Part shown: piece by piece, positions 53,841-63,164 of the stretch
How positions within the stretch are numbered: the stretch's first letter is position 1
How the letters are laid out: every line of letters begins with the position of its first letter
DNA from: Chelatococcus reniformis
Lineage (GTDB): Bacteria > Pseudomonadota > Alphaproteobacteria > Rhizobiales > Beijerinckiaceae
Direction: 5' to 3'
NCBI RefSeq assembly: GCF_014640075.1
Contig: NZ_BMGG01000003.1
Location: forward strand, 247,036-311,035
Length of the DNA: 64,000 nt
The notes under the pieces: model-generated
Seen by the model: only the letters and a program-made list of their open reading frames with translations
What the model was told of the DNA's origin: nothing
Database searches by the model: none
Position numbers and translations under genes: made by a program

Positions 53841-54830
53841 ATGGCCGAGCCGCTGTTGCGTGTGGACGACCTGAAGGTACACTTCCCCATCGAAGGCGGC
53901 ATGTTGCTGCGCAAGCAGGTCGGCAGCATCCGCGCCGTCGACGGTGTGTCGCTGACCGTCAACCGCGGCGAGACGCTTGGTCTCGTCGGCGAGAGCGGTT
54001 GCGGCAAGTCGACCACGGGCCTCGCGATCATGCGCATGCTGACGCCGACCGGCGGCCGCATCGCCTTCGAGGGGCAGGACATCACCGCCTACGACAAGGC
54101 GCAGATGCGCCCGCTGCGCCGGCGCATGCAGATGGTCTACCAGGACCCCTACGGCTCACTCAATCCGCGCATGAAGGTGCGTGACCTGATCGGCGAGCCG
54201 CTCGTCGTGCATGGGCTCGCCAGCGATCGCCGCGCCTACGAGGACAAGATCGCCAGCCTGATGCGCACGGTCGGACTGCTGCCCGCGATGGCCGACCGCT
54301 ATCCTCACGAATTCTCGGGCGGGCAGCGCCAGCGCATCGGCATTGCCCGTGCGCTCGCGCTGGAGCCGAGCCTGATCATCTGCGACGAGCCGGTGTCGGC
54401 GCTCGACGTGTCGATCCAGGCGCAGGTGGTCAACGTGTTCGTCGACCTCCAGCAGCGCCTGGGCCTCGCCTATGTGTTCATCGCCCACGATCTCGCCGTG
54501 GTCCGCCACGTGAGCGATCGGATCGCCGTGATGTACCTGGGCCGTATCGTGGAGATCGCCAAGCGCGATACCCTCTACCGCTCACCGCAGCATCCCTACA
54601 CCCAGGCGCTGCTGGCAGCCGTTCCCGTGGCCGATCCGGTCGTCGAAGCCAGCCGCAGCCGAGCGATCGTGTCCGGCGAGGTGCCGAGCGCCACCAAACC
54701 CCCGCCGGGCTGCGCGTTCCACACGCGCTGCCCGCACGCTTTCGCGCGCTGCCGAACTGAGCTACCAGCGCTGCGCGACCTCGGCGACGGCCAGGCCGTA
54801 GCCTGCCATCTCGATGAAGCGAACGGGTAA
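53841..54830 (+). CDS. Dipeptide-type ABC transporter ATPase (DppF-like)
   Basis: 329 residues. Walker A '[10 protein letters not shown]', signature '[13 protein letters not shown]', Walker B '[12 protein letters not shown]' and the C-terminal '[17 protein letters not shown]' motif. It starts 3 nt after the DppD-like gene, and its TAA overlaps the ATG of the next regulator gene by one base, so that regulator is part of the operon. Confidence 0.93.
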   Translation: MAEPLLRVDDLKVHFPIEGGMLLRKQVGSIRAVDGVSLTVNRGETLGLVGESGCGKSTTGLAIMRMLTPTGGRIAFEGQDITAYDKAQMRPLRRRMQMVYQDPYGSLNPRMKVRDLIGEPLVVHGLASDRRAYEDKIASLMRTVGLLPAMADRYPHEFSGGQRQRIGIARALALEPSLIICDEPVSALDVSIQAQVVNVFVDLQQRLGLAYVFIAHDLAVVRHVSDRIAVMYLGRIVEIAKRDTLYRSPQHPYTQALLAAVPVADPVVEASRSRAIVSGEVPSATKPPPGCAFHTRCPHAFARCRTELPALRDLGDGQAVACHLDEANG

Positions 54831-56086
54831 TGCTGCCGAAGGACGTGGACGACGCCAGGCTCGACGAGCGCAAGCCCGCGCATACGGACAAGTTCATCGC
54901 CAAGCGCGCCTCGATCCTCGACGCGGCGGCCCGGCACTTCAACCGGCACGGCCTGAAGGGTGCGACCCTGGCCGATATCGCCGCCAGCGTCGACCTCACG
55001 ACGAACAGCGTCACCTATTACTACCAGCGCAAGGACGAGCTCATCGCCGCCTGCCTTATGCGCTCGATCGAGGCGGTCGAGACGCTCGCCCGGACCGCGC
55101 TCACTGCGCCGGATCCGCAGGCGCGCGTGCGTGCCCTGATCCGCGGCCATGCCGCTCTGCTCGCCGACATCGCGGCCGGCCGCCACGACGACCTCGTCAG
55201 CTTCAACGACCTGCGCAGCCTGCGGCCGCCCCTCGCCGACGAGGTGTTCACCGCCTACACCGAGATGTTCCGCAGCGTGCGCCGCGTGCTGCCGAAGGAG
55301 GGAACCGACCGGCCGTCACGCAACGCGCGGGCGCATCTGCTGCTTTCGCTGGTGCATTGGATGCGCTGGTGGATCAGGCGCTTCGAGCCGGACGACTACG
55401 CCTATGCCGCCGAGCGCATGGGCGACATCATCGTCGGCGGCCTGCTGCGCGGCGGCTGCGGCGCAACGCGTCCTTTGCCCGCGCAGTTGCCCGCGCTGCG
55501 CCGGGCCACGGGCGAACGCGCCGTATCCGAGGCGTTCCTGCGGGCGGCCACGCAGCTGGTGAACGAGCAGGGCTTCCGCGGCGCCTCGGTGGAGCGCATC
55601 GCGGCGCGCATCAACCTCACCAAGGGCTCCTTCTACCATCACTATGAAAGCAAGGACGAACTGGTCACCGCCTGCTTCGAGCGCACCTTCGAGGTGATCC
55701 GCCAGACCCAGCTCGGCGCCGTGGCGGGCCTCACGTCGGACGTCGACCGGCTGCTGGCGGCAGCGCGGGCACTGGTGCTCTACCAGCTGTCAGCGCAGGG
55801 CCCGCTCGTGCTGGTGACCGCGGCCAGCGCGCTGCCCGAGGCGCCGCGCGCCGACGCCCGCCGCCGGCTCGACCAGCTCACCGAGCGGTTCGGCGTCTTC
55901 ATCGTCGACGGCATGCTGGCCGGCGCGATCGCCCCGCTGGAGCCGGCCATCGCCGCCCAGCTCGTGGCCGGCATGATCAACGCCGCCTGCGAGCTCGAGC
56001 GCTGGATCCCGGGCGTTAGCGGCGACGAGGCCGTGGAGCTCTACATGCGGCCGCTGTTCGAGGGGATTCTGGCGGGGGGTGGGTAG
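54830..56086 (+). CDS. Double TetR regulator (two TetR domains in one chain)
   Basis: 418 residues containing two complete TetR units. The first HTH lies at about 30-72 ('AARHFNRHGLKGATLADIAA', 'TTNSVTYYYQRKDELIAACL'), with its ligand domain to about 225. The second HTH lies at about 240-285 ('AATQLVNEQGFRGASVERIA', 'TKGSFYHHYESKDELVTACF'). There is no stop or frameshift between them. TetR proteins normally act as dimers of 200-residue chains, so this is a covalent dimer. The one-base overlap (TAATG) with the transporter ATPase suggests it regulates this operon. Confidence 0.88.
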   Translation: MLPKDVDDARLDERKPAHTDKFIAKRASILDAAARHFNRHGLKGATLADIAASVDLTTNSVTYYYQRKDELIAACLMRSIEAVETLARTALTAPDPQARVRALIRGHAALLADIAAGRHDDLVSFNDLRSLRPPLADEVFTAYTEMFRSVRRVLPKEGTDRPSRNARAHLLLSLVHWMRWWIRRFEPDDYAYAAERMGDIIVGGLLRGGCGATRPLPAQLPALRRATGERAVSEAFLRAATQLVNEQGFRGASVERIAARINLTKGSFYHHYESKDELVTACFERTFEVIRQTQLGAVAGLTSDVDRLLAAARALVLYQLSAQGPLVLVTAASALPEAPRADARRRLDQLTERFGVFIVDGMLAGAIAPLEPAIAAQLVAGMINAACELERWIPGVSGDEAVELYMRPLFEGILAGGG

Positions 56087-56166
56087 TGGGCCACGGGTTT
56101 CGGGCCGACCGGCAGGCATAACTCCAGAGTGTTGATTTCCAGCACCGGGCAAAGTTGTTTGTCTTG

Positions 56167-57072
56167 CTATTCCAGATATGGCGTCAGCACATCTTCGATC
56201 CATTTCATGAATGCGCGGACCCGGCGCGACAGGTTGCTCCGATGTGCGACGACGAGGGACACGGGGAGCGCCCGGCGACGGAAATCGGGTATGATCTCCA
56301 CAAGCGCTCCGCTCTCCAGGTATCGGCCAATCCCCAAGAGTGGCGCCTGAATCAGGCCAAGGCCGGCGAGGGCAGCGGCTTCGTAGGTCTGCGCGCTGTT
56401 GACGTGTAGCGCACCTGGCAACTGAAGCGTCGCGTAGCTGTCGCCGTCCGGATATTCCCATCCATAGGGTTTTGCGCCCAGCATCGTCGAAAAATGAATT
56501 GTCCGATGTTCCTGATGCTGGAGATCTTCTAGCGATCGAGGGACGCCATAGCGCGCCAGATAGGCAGGACTGGCAGCGTTGACCATGCGCAACAGGCCCA
56601 GTGGACGGGCAATCAGCGTCTCGTCCCCTATCGGCCCAAGCCGCAATACACAGTCGAACCCCTCTTGAGCCAGATCGACTTGCCGATCCGTACTCGACAC
56701 CTCCAGCTCCAACTCGGGGTGAGCCGCCATGAAACCCGGCAAGGCCGGCACGATCGTTGTGCGCGCCACCTCGGTCGGAAGATCGACCCGTAAACGCCCG
56801 CGAAGTGCCACGCGATCGCCTGCAAACATCGAGTGCAGGTCATCGACTTCAGCAAGCAAATCGCGGGCACGGGCATGAAATGCGCGTCCGTCCTCGGTCA
56901 ACTGCACGCTGCGCGTCGTCCGGTGCAGGAGCCTGGCACCGACATCTTCTTCCAGCTTGCGGATCGCCGTTGAGGCCCTCCCCTTCTGGATGCCCAGGCT
57001 AGCAGCCGCGTGGGTGAAACTCCCCATTTCCGCTACCGTTATGAAGATGAGGAGAGGTTCGAGATTCTGCAT
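56167..57072 (-). CDS. LysR-family transcriptional regulator
   Basis: 301 residues; GAGG lies 7 nt before the ATG. The HTH is at residues 1-60 ('FITVAEMGSFTHAAASLGIQ', 'AIRKLEEDVGARLLHRTTRS'). The effector domain follows ('LRGRLRVDLPTEVARTTIVP', 'GFDCVLRLGPIGD'). It is divergent from a DoxX-like gene and an NmrA-like gene, a common LysR-controlled redox pair. Codon choice is visibly less GC-rich than that of the neighbours to the left. Confidence 0.92.
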   Translation of the reverse strand: MQNLEPLLIFITVAEMGSFTHAAASLGIQKGRASTAIRKLEEDVGARLLHRTTRSVQLTEDGRAFHARARDLLAEVDDLHSMFAGDRVALRGRLRVDLPTEVARTTIVPALPGFMAAHPELELEVSSTDRQVDLAQEGFDCVLRLGPIGDETLIARPLGLLRMVNAASPAYLARYGVPRSLEDLQHQEHRTIHFSTMLGAKPYGWEYPDGDSYATLQLPGALHVNSAQTYEAAALAGLGLIQAPLLGIGRYLESGALVEIIPDFRRRALPVSLVVAHRSNLSRRVRAFMKWIEDVLTPYLE

Positions 57073-57175
57073 TTTCGTGCCTCGTCATTGTTCACCTCAG
57101 AGAGAACGGTGAGTTCGCTTTGTCGGTGTTTATCATATCCAGGAGGCACAGTAGGATTCGAAATCGGGCGAGCCC

Positions 57176-57613
57176 ATGGGAGAACGACAAGTGTCCGAAA
57201 CTATGAACCTGCATCAAGTGCCTGAAGCTATGACCTTGCATCGCAGCCTGTGGGCCGGCCGGATATTGAGCGCGATTGTCGTTGTCGCTCTGGTGGCAGA
57301 CGGGACTATTCAGCTTCTCGTGCCGGCACAGGTCGCGGGCATGCTGCGGGAAACCGGGTTCGCGGTGGACCTGACCCGTACCGTGGGCCCGACCATACTT
57401 GTCTGCGCCATCTTTTACGCCATTCCGGCCACCTCCGTCCTCGGCGCGATCCTGGTGACGGGCTTTCTGGGAGGCGCAATCTGCGCCCATGTCCGCATCG
57501 GCGAGTTGGGATCGCCGCCGGAACTTATTTCCCTGCTTCTGGGCGCGATGACATGGGGTGGCCTCTACGCGCGCGATCCCCGTATCCGGGCCCTTCTGCC
57601 AATCGTCCATTGA
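57176..57613 (+). CDS. DoxX-like membrane protein
   Basis: 145 residues with four membrane helices (about 30-48, 68-85, 88-106, 115-132). The Arg-start 'SLWAGRILSAIVVVALVADG' and 'VLVTGFLGGAICAHVRIGE' match the DoxX-like (DUF4345/DoxX_2) group. The start is uncertain: ATG 57176 has no strong site, and internal ATGs at 57203 and 57230 are possible. It lies between LysR and the NmrA-like gene on the regulated side. Confidence 0.75.
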   Translation: MGERQVSETMNLHQVPEAMTLHRSLWAGRILSAIVVVALVADGTIQLLVPAQVAGMLRETGFAVDLTRTVGPTILVCAIFYAIPATSVLGAILVTGFLGGAICAHVRIGELGSPPELISLLLGAMTWGGLYARDPRIRALLPIVH

Positions 57614-57658
57614 ACCGACAGGGGCATTGCTCTGTCCTTCAAGATCAGGAGAAAACGC

Positions 57659-58531
57659 ATGTTTTTAGTCATGGGAATTACCGGAAAAGTGGGCAGTGCA
57701 ACGGCAGAACATCTGCTGGCGCACGGCAAGAAAGTACGCGCGCTCGTCCGCAATCGCGAGAAGGCGGCCAACTGGGCGAACCGGGGCGTGGAACTGGTAG
57801 ACGGCGATTGGACTGATTCGGCAGCCATCGTGCAAGCGCTCAAAGGCGTCGAAGGCGCGTTTGTCATGTTGCCGGCTGTCTGGGCGCCCTCGCCTGATTA
57901 CAGAGAAGCAAAAGGCCTGATCGCAACCTATGTCGAAGCGATCACCAAAGCAACGCCGCCGCGCGTGGTTGCGCTTTCGTCGATGGGTGCGAACAGAACC
58001 AGCGGGCTCGGGATGATCACGGCCTTGTCGCTTCTGGAGCAAGGTCTTCGTGACCTGACATCTCCAATCGCATTTGTGCGCGCCGGCGGATTCTTCGAAA
58101 ATTTTCTTTACGGCTTGCAGGTCGCCCAGAGCGGAGCGCTACCGGTCTACTATAATCCGACAAGCCGGAGATCAACCATGGTCGCGACGAACGACATCGG
58201 CGCGGAGGTCGCAACCCTTTTGAGCGGGCCGGCCTGGTCAGGGCGGCGCGTCGTCGAGCTTGGCTCGATGGTCAGCGCGGATGAAGTCGCCGAGCAATTG
58301 GGTGAGGTCTTGAAGCTTGACGTGAAAGCCTTCGCCGTCCCGCGCGCAGGGTGGGCGGAGGCGTTCGAGCAGTTCGGCATCCCGAAGGGCCACACCGGAC
58401 CTGCCGAAGAAATGTTTGAGGCCGTGAACGCGGGATGGATGGACCTCGGAGCCGAGGATACGGAGCACGTAGCGGGTACGACGTCCGCACGCGATGTATT
58501 CGAGGCTGCACAGAACGCCGCCAAGGCGTAA
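57659..58531 (+). CDS. NmrA-like NAD(P)-binding protein
   Basis: 290 residues; AGGAG lies 7 nt before the ATG. The N-terminal Rossmann motif 'VMGITGKVGSATAEHLLAHG' and 'VRALVRNREKA' resemble NmrA/SDR-a5 proteins, which bind NAD(P) as redox sensors or reduce quinones. The active-site Tyr-x-x-x-Lys is absent, so it may sense and not catalyse. It probably forms one unit with the DoxX-like gene under the divergent LysR. Confidence 0.88.
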   Translation: MFLVMGITGKVGSATAEHLLAHGKKVRALVRNREKAANWANRGVELVDGDWTDSAAIVQALKGVEGAFVMLPAVWAPSPDYREAKGLIATYVEAITKATPPRVVALSSMGANRTSGLGMITALSLLEQGLRDLTSPIAFVRAGGFFENFLYGLQVAQSGALPVYYNPTSRRSTMVATNDIGAEVATLLSGPAWSGRRVVELGSMVSADEVAEQLGEVLKLDVKAFAVPRAGWAEAFEQFGIPKGHTGPAEEMFEAVNAGWMDLGAEDTEHVAGTTSARDVFEAAQNAAKA

Positions 58532-59053
58532 GTCCGGGCCGGATCAGGCATGAGGGGGAGACTGCCCGCTTCTGCCTCGGACGCGTCCCCGTCTATCCGA
58601 ACACGCACCGTCGGCGCCGCCTGAGGGGTTCACAACGCTTGCCGGCCCGGGCCGATTGCGCACGAAGCTAAAGGAAGCGGGGCCCTCGGCGCTCGATATC
58701 GAAGAGATCGAGGTCGTCTGGGAAGGGCCCGCTGGCCAGTCCTACCTTGACGATGTTCGGGAGCTGCACGGCTACATGGGTGCCTATGCCACGCTCGATG
58801 AGGGTGAACGCCGCCGGATGGACGAGCCGATCCTGACGGTGGTCGGCCATTGCAACGCACAACCGGGTCGTGCTCCGCTCCAGCGTACTTCTGGCCTTCG
58901 GCACGAGACGGTCGTCACCCCACGGCGCCCGTCAATCACGGCGGCCAGAGGGTCTGCTGAAGAGGAACAGTCGCTGGCGCTGCGTTGGCCGATGGCGGTA
59001 CGCCGGCCCAGATCGGCTTGGCGGCGCCGAGTGCCGAACGCAACTGCCCTCGC
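58532..59053. other. Intergenic region with a gene fragment
   Basis: 522 bp without an intact gene. On the plus strand, frame 58632-58860 reads like protein ('ALDIEEIEVVWEGPAGQSYL', 'LHGYMGAYATLDEGERRRMD') with no proper start or end. This is probably the remnant of a lost gene that I cannot identify. The rest shows no recognisable feature. Confidence 0.4.
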
Positions 59054-59947
59054 CTATCCCAGCAGCGAGTGGTGCGCGCCGACGCCGGCGAGCACGCCGG
59101 CTGCCGAAGCCATGGTGGCATTGTGCATGGCGGCGGCCGCATCACCGGCGGCGTAGACGCCGGGCACGGTGGTCTGCTTCCACTCGTCCACGCGCAGGTG
59201 CGGACCTGTGTGGCCCTCGTCCACGGCACAGCCGAGTTGCTCGGCAAGGGGGCTTGCCATCTGCGTCTGGGGAGCGGTGAACAGGGCGCCGAGCGGCACC
59301 GTGCGGCCGTCGGCGAGGCGCACCGCATCGAGCGCCGGGGCTGGGCCGAGCAAGGCGACCACCGGTATAAGCTCGATGGCGACGCCGCGCTCGGCCAGGC
59401 GCCCCCGCGCCGCCTCGCTGAGCTCCAGCCGCCCTTGGGTGAACAGGGTGGTCGGGCCCCAGTCGGCGATCAGCAGCGCCTGCTCGTCCGCCCTGGCATG
59501 GTTGGCGAGAACGCCGAGCGGCCGCCCGGCGACTTCGTAGCCGTGGCAATAGGGACAATGCAGCACGCTCTCGCCCCAGCGCTCGTCGAGGCCGGGGATC
59601 GACGGCAGCACATCGCGGACGCCCGTCGCCAGGATCAGGCGGCGCGCCGCCTTCTCGCCGCCGTCGCCCAGCGACACCGTGAACCGCTCGTGCTCGCCCG
59701 CGGCCGCCGTGGCGACACCATGGTGCACGGCGACGGTGGGATAGGCACGGAGCTGCTTCAGGCCCTCGGCCACGATGGCCGCCGGCGCCACCCCGTCCTG
59801 GCCGAGGAAGCCGTGCGCGGCCTTGGCGAAGCGGTTGCGGGGCAGGCCGGCATCGATCAGCAGGACGGGGCGGCGGGCGCGGACCAGTTGCATGGCCGCC
59901 GACAGGCCGGCGAAGCTGCCGCCGATGATGATGGCGTCATAAGGCAA
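59054..59947 (-). CDS. FAD-dependent thioredoxin-reductase-like oxidoreductase
   Basis: 297 residues from a TTG at 59947 with GAGAGGAG 9 nt upstream (no ATG nearby). FAD-binding 'IIIGGSFAGLSAAMQLV', redox pair Cys131-Pro-Tyr-Cys134 in 'LHCPYCHGYEVAG', and the C-terminal 'VPGVYAAGDAAAAMHNA'. The NAD(P) fold is reduced, as in the small TrxB-like reductases. It passes electrons to a disulfide or bacillithiol-type partner. It is divergent from an Rrf2 regulator across about 127 bp, a known pairing. Confidence 0.9.
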   Translation of the reverse strand: MPYDAIIIGGSFAGLSAAMQLVRARRPVLLIDAGLPRNRFAKAAHGFLGQDGVAPAAIVAEGLKQLRAYPTVAVHHGVATAAAGEHERFTVSLGDGGEKAARRLILATGVRDVLPSIPGLDERWGESVLHCPYCHGYEVAGRPLGVLANHARADEQALLIADWGPTTLFTQGRLELSEAARGRLAERGVAIELIPVVALLGPAPALDAVRLADGRTVPLGALFTAPQTQMASPLAEQLGCAVDEGHTGPHLRVDEWKQTTVPGVYAAGDAAAAMHNATMASAAGVLAGVGAHHSLLG

Positions 59948-60074
59948 AGGGGATGGCTCCTCTCACGCATCTAATGAAGTTACGAGATAATGCCGACGAT
60001 CAACTCAACACGCAACCCTATTTGTTACGTGATTGGGTTGCCCTATGATGCGCGCGACCAGGAGGGCCCACTCG

Positions 60075-60536
60075 GTGCGAAACGACAGCCGGCTTTCGCG
60101 CATGCTGCACGTGCTGATCCACATGGACCGGCACGCGGGCGCCGTCACGTCGGAGACGCTGGCCGCGATGCTGAGCACCCATCCGGTCGTGGTGCGCCGC
60201 ACAATGGCCGGCCTCAAGGCCGCCGGCTACGTCCGCTCCGAGAAGGGCCACGGCGGCGGCTGGGCCCTCGCCCGTCCGCTCGACGCCATCACTCTGCGCG
60301 ACATCTACCAGGCGCTCGGCGCCCCCCAATTGTTCGCCATCGGGCTGGCGGTCGACCATCCCGAGTGCCTGGTGGAGCAGGCGGTGAACGGCGCGCTCGG
60401 CGAGACCATGCGCGAGGCCGAGGGTCTCGTCCTCCAGCGCTTCGGCGAGGTCACTCTGGGAGACCTCGCGCGCGACTTCGATGCGCGGTACGGCGCCGCC
60501 TGCGGACCGGCCGGGCAGCAGTCGCCGTCGCGCTGA
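60075..60536 (+). CDS. Rrf2-family transcriptional regulator
   Basis: 153 residues from a GTG at 60075 with AGGAGG 9 nt upstream. The canonical Rrf2 opening 'NDSRLSRMLHVLIHMDRHAG' and 'VRRTMAGLKAAGYVRSEKGHGGGW' form the winged helix. Only one Cys ('HPECLVE') is present in the cluster-ligand region, so an Fe-S cluster of the IscR/NsrR type is unlikely. It probably controls the divergent FAD oxidoreductase. Confidence 0.9.
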   Translation: MRNDSRLSRMLHVLIHMDRHAGAVTSETLAAMLSTHPVVVRRTMAGLKAAGYVRSEKGHGGGWALARPLDAITLRDIYQALGAPQLFAIGLAVDHPECLVEQAVNGALGETMREAEGLVLQRFGEVTLGDLARDFDARYGAACGPAGQQSPSR

Positions 60537-60831
60537 ACACCGTCCCGTGCAGCGGCGGTCGGACAGGTCCTCACGGCTGCACACCGTGGCGGCCCGCAGC
60601 TACGCCTGCGCGCGAAGAATGATTTATGATCCTTTAGTCATTTTTGTTGCGATGACCGCCAAACGGGTGTTCAGTCGCGGTGGTCGGCGGTATCCGCCGA
60701 CCTCGAAACAGGCAAGGACGCTCGGCCTCCGCCGCAGCTAACCAAGGCCGGATCGATGGGAAACGCTCGTGGTCCAGCAGATGAACTCCGCATCCCGGCG
60801 ATGCAGGCGGCTGAATAGCTTGGGCCGACAC

Positions 60832-60879
60832 AAGCGCGTGGCGATTGAGTGGGACCACCCAATCGCAAGGGAAGCGCTT
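60832..60879. repeat. Palindromic element upstream of the TRAP binding protein
   Basis: AAGCGC...GGCGATTG-AGTGGGACCACC-CAATCGC...GCGCTT, 48 bp, folds into one long hairpin like those at 46.7 and 47.2 kb. It lies in the 379-bp gap (60537-60915) between Rrf2 and the first TRAP binding protein; that gap holds no other feature. Confidence 0.7.
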
Positions 60880-60915
60880 CAGATTCAAAAAATTGGAGCA
60901 TTGCGCCGTTGGACG

Positions 60916-61965
60916 TTGTCCATCGACCGGCGCATTGGTCCGGTTAAGCGCGCGATCGCCGCGATAGCCCTCGTTCTGGCGACATCGGCGGCCGGCGGCG
61001 CAGCAGCGCAGCAGCCCATCGAGCTGAAGCTGCTCGATCGCTTCCCGGTCGACCACTACATCGCCCGCTACGCCACGCTCTACTGGATCGACGAAGTGCA
61101 GAAGGCGACCGGCGGGGCGGTCAAGATCCAGCGCTATCCGAGCGAGAGCTTGGGCAAGTCAAAGGACATGCTGACGCTGGTCAAGGCCGGCGTCACCGAT
61201 ATGGGCGAGTTCTTCCCGGGCTATCTCGGCGCGCCGATGGCGCTCTCCACCATCGGCGAATTGCCGGGCCTGGTGCCGAACGCCTGCGCTGCCTCGCTGG
61301 CCTACGAGGAACTGGCCCGCCCCGGCGGGATCATCGACAAGGCCGAGCTGGTTCCGGCCGGCGTGCGCATGCTCTACGTGGTGGGCTTGCCGCAGTACGA
61401 ACTCTTTACGTCACGGAAGATCGAGTCTGTGGCCAGCCTGGGCGGCCTGAAGATCCGCTCGAGCGGCGCCACCATGGATGCGGGCCTGCGCAGCGTCGGC
61501 ATCGTCCCGATCCGCATGGGCGCGCCCGAGCTCCACGAATCGTTCTCCCGCAAGACCGTCGATGGCACCGCTTTTCCCATCGCCAGCCTCTACCCCTACG
61601 ACCTGGCGAAGCTGGTGAAATATGGCACCGTCGGCGGCACGTTCGGCAGCAGCATCACCTTCTATGGCATATCGAGCCGGGTTTGGGACAAGCTGCCCGC
61701 CGCCGTCCAGGCGGCGATGCTGGAGGCCGGCGAGCGGACGACGCGGCGGGCCTGCGCGCTGATCGACCGCGACAACGAGGAAGCCTTCAGAACGCTGGAG
61801 CAAGGCGGGGCTACGCTGGTCCGCTTCACGCCCGAGCAGGGCGAAGCGCTGCGTGCGCTCTACGCGCCGGTGACGCAGGAATGGGCGACGGCCCTGGATG
61901 GTCGCGGCAAGCCCGGCAGCGAGGTGCTGACCAGGTTCCGCGAGGCAGTCGCCCGCGGCCAATAG
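60916..61965 (+). CDS. TRAP transporter substrate-binding protein (DctP family), copy 1
   Basis: 349 residues if the TTG at 60916 is used, which aligns the N-terminus with copy 2; the frame stays open to 60769 but runs through a palindromic repeat. Signal peptide 'RAIAAIALVLATSAAGGAAAQ', then 'RYATLYWIDEVQKATGGAVK', 'FFPGYLGAPMALSTIGELPG' and 'GTFGSSITFYGISSRVWDKL', the DctP fold with conserved Arg regions. It binds a carboxylate or similar ligand in the periplasm. DctQ and DctM membrane subunits are not in the window. Confidence 0.85.
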   Translation: MSIDRRIGPVKRAIAAIALVLATSAAGGAAAQQPIELKLLDRFPVDHYIARYATLYWIDEVQKATGGAVKIQRYPSESLGKSKDMLTLVKAGVTDMGEFFPGYLGAPMALSTIGELPGLVPNACAASLAYEELARPGGIIDKAELVPAGVRMLYVVGLPQYELFTSRKIESVASLGGLKIRSSGATMDAGLRSVGIVPIRMGAPELHESFSRKTVDGTAFPIASLYPYDLAKLVKYGTVGGTFGSSITFYGISSRVWDKLPAAVQAAMLEAGERTTRRACALIDRDNEEAFRTLEQGGATLVRFTPEQGEALRALYAPVTQEWATALDGRGKPGSEVLTRFREAVARGQ

Positions 61966-62058
61966 GGCCAACAACGCATAACCATCGGACCGGCAGGCGA
62001 ATGAACCGCCGGGCGCCGAGGGGCGTGACGCGATGGACATGAGAGGGAGGACAAGGAC

Positions 62059-63096
62059 ATGCAGCGGATGATCAGTCGCGGCGTGATGGGCGCAGGGCTG
62101 GCGATCGGTGTGGTCGCGCTACTGGGTGCCGGCACCGCTATAGCCGAGACGATCAAGCTGAAGCTGGCCGACCGGCTGCCACAGGAGCACTACGTCGCCC
62201 GCTACACCACGGAATACTGGATCGACGAGGTGCAGAAGGGCACCGGCGGGAAGGTCGCAATCCAGCGCTTCCCGAGCGAGCGGCTCGGCAAGTCAAAGGA
62301 CATGCTGATGCTGACCAAGTCCGGCGTGGTCGACATCGGCGAGTATGTGCCGGGCTACCTCGGCGATCAGATGCCGCTGTCGACCGTGGGCGAACTGCCC
62401 GGCATCGTCCCTACCGCCTGCGCCGCCTCCTTCGCCTATGAGGCGCTGGCCAGGCCCGGCGGGCTCTTGGACAAGGCTGAACTCAAGCGCCAGGGATTGC
62501 GGCTGCTCTATGCGGTCGGACTGCCCGCTTACCAGCTCTTCACCTCCAAGCAGATCGGGGACTTGGCCAGCCTCGAGGGACTGAAGGTGCGCTCGACGGG
62601 ACCGGCGATGGACTCGGGCCTGCGCCAGCTCGGCATCACGCCGATCCGCATGAGCGCGGCGGAGCTCAACGAATCCTTTTCGCGCGGCACCGTCGACGGC
62701 ACCGCCTTCCCCGCCGCCAGCATCTTCTCCTACGACCTGCAGAAACAGGCCAAATACGCCACCACGGGCCTGAGCTTCGGCAGCAGCATAACCTTCTACG
62801 CCATCTCGACCAGAGTCTGGGACAAGCTGCCGGCAGACGTCCAGAAAGTCATGGCCGAGGCGGGCGAGCGAACCACCCGCCACGGCTGCAAATTGATTGA
62901 CGCCGATGACAAGGCGGCCTTCGAGCGGCTGCGGGAAGGCGGCACCGCGCTGGTGACACTTCCCGACCAGCAGCGGGAGAAGTTCAATGCGCTGTTGTCG
63001 CCGGTCGCCGTCGAATGGGCGGATGGGCAGGACAAGAAGGGCCGCGCCGGCAGCGAGACGCTGAAAGCTTTCCGCGCCGCAATACCGACGCCCTGA
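62059..63096 (+). CDS. TRAP transporter substrate-binding protein (DctP family), copy 2
   Basis: 345 residues, a clear paralogue of copy 1 ('RYTTEYWIDEVQKGTGGKVA', 'GTVDGTAFPAASIFSYDLQK', 'FGSSITFYAISTRVWDKLPA'). Signal peptide 'GLAIGVVALLGAGTAIAE'; GGGAGG before the ATG. The pair is separated by 93 bp and both lack adjacent TRAP membrane subunits. An enoyl-CoA hydratase follows by 68 bp, so the imported acid may be degraded via CoA esters (inference). Confidence 0.9.
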   Translation: MQRMISRGVMGAGLAIGVVALLGAGTAIAETIKLKLADRLPQEHYVARYTTEYWIDEVQKGTGGKVAIQRFPSERLGKSKDMLMLTKSGVVDIGEYVPGYLGDQMPLSTVGELPGIVPTACAASFAYEALARPGGLLDKAELKRQGLRLLYAVGLPAYQLFTSKQIGDLASLEGLKVRSTGPAMDSGLRQLGITPIRMSAAELNESFSRGTVDGTAFPAASIFSYDLQKQAKYATTGLSFGSSITFYAISTRVWDKLPADVQKVMAEAGERTTRHGCKLIDADDKAAFERLREGGTALVTLPDQQREKFNALLSPVAVEWADGQDKKGRAGSETLKAFRAAIPTP

Positions 63097-63164
63097 CGGC
63101 GGCAGCGTTCTCTCCGCCGGCCGCTGCCGCGGCCGGCTGCCGTTCCTCGCAGATAGGCCAGTCG

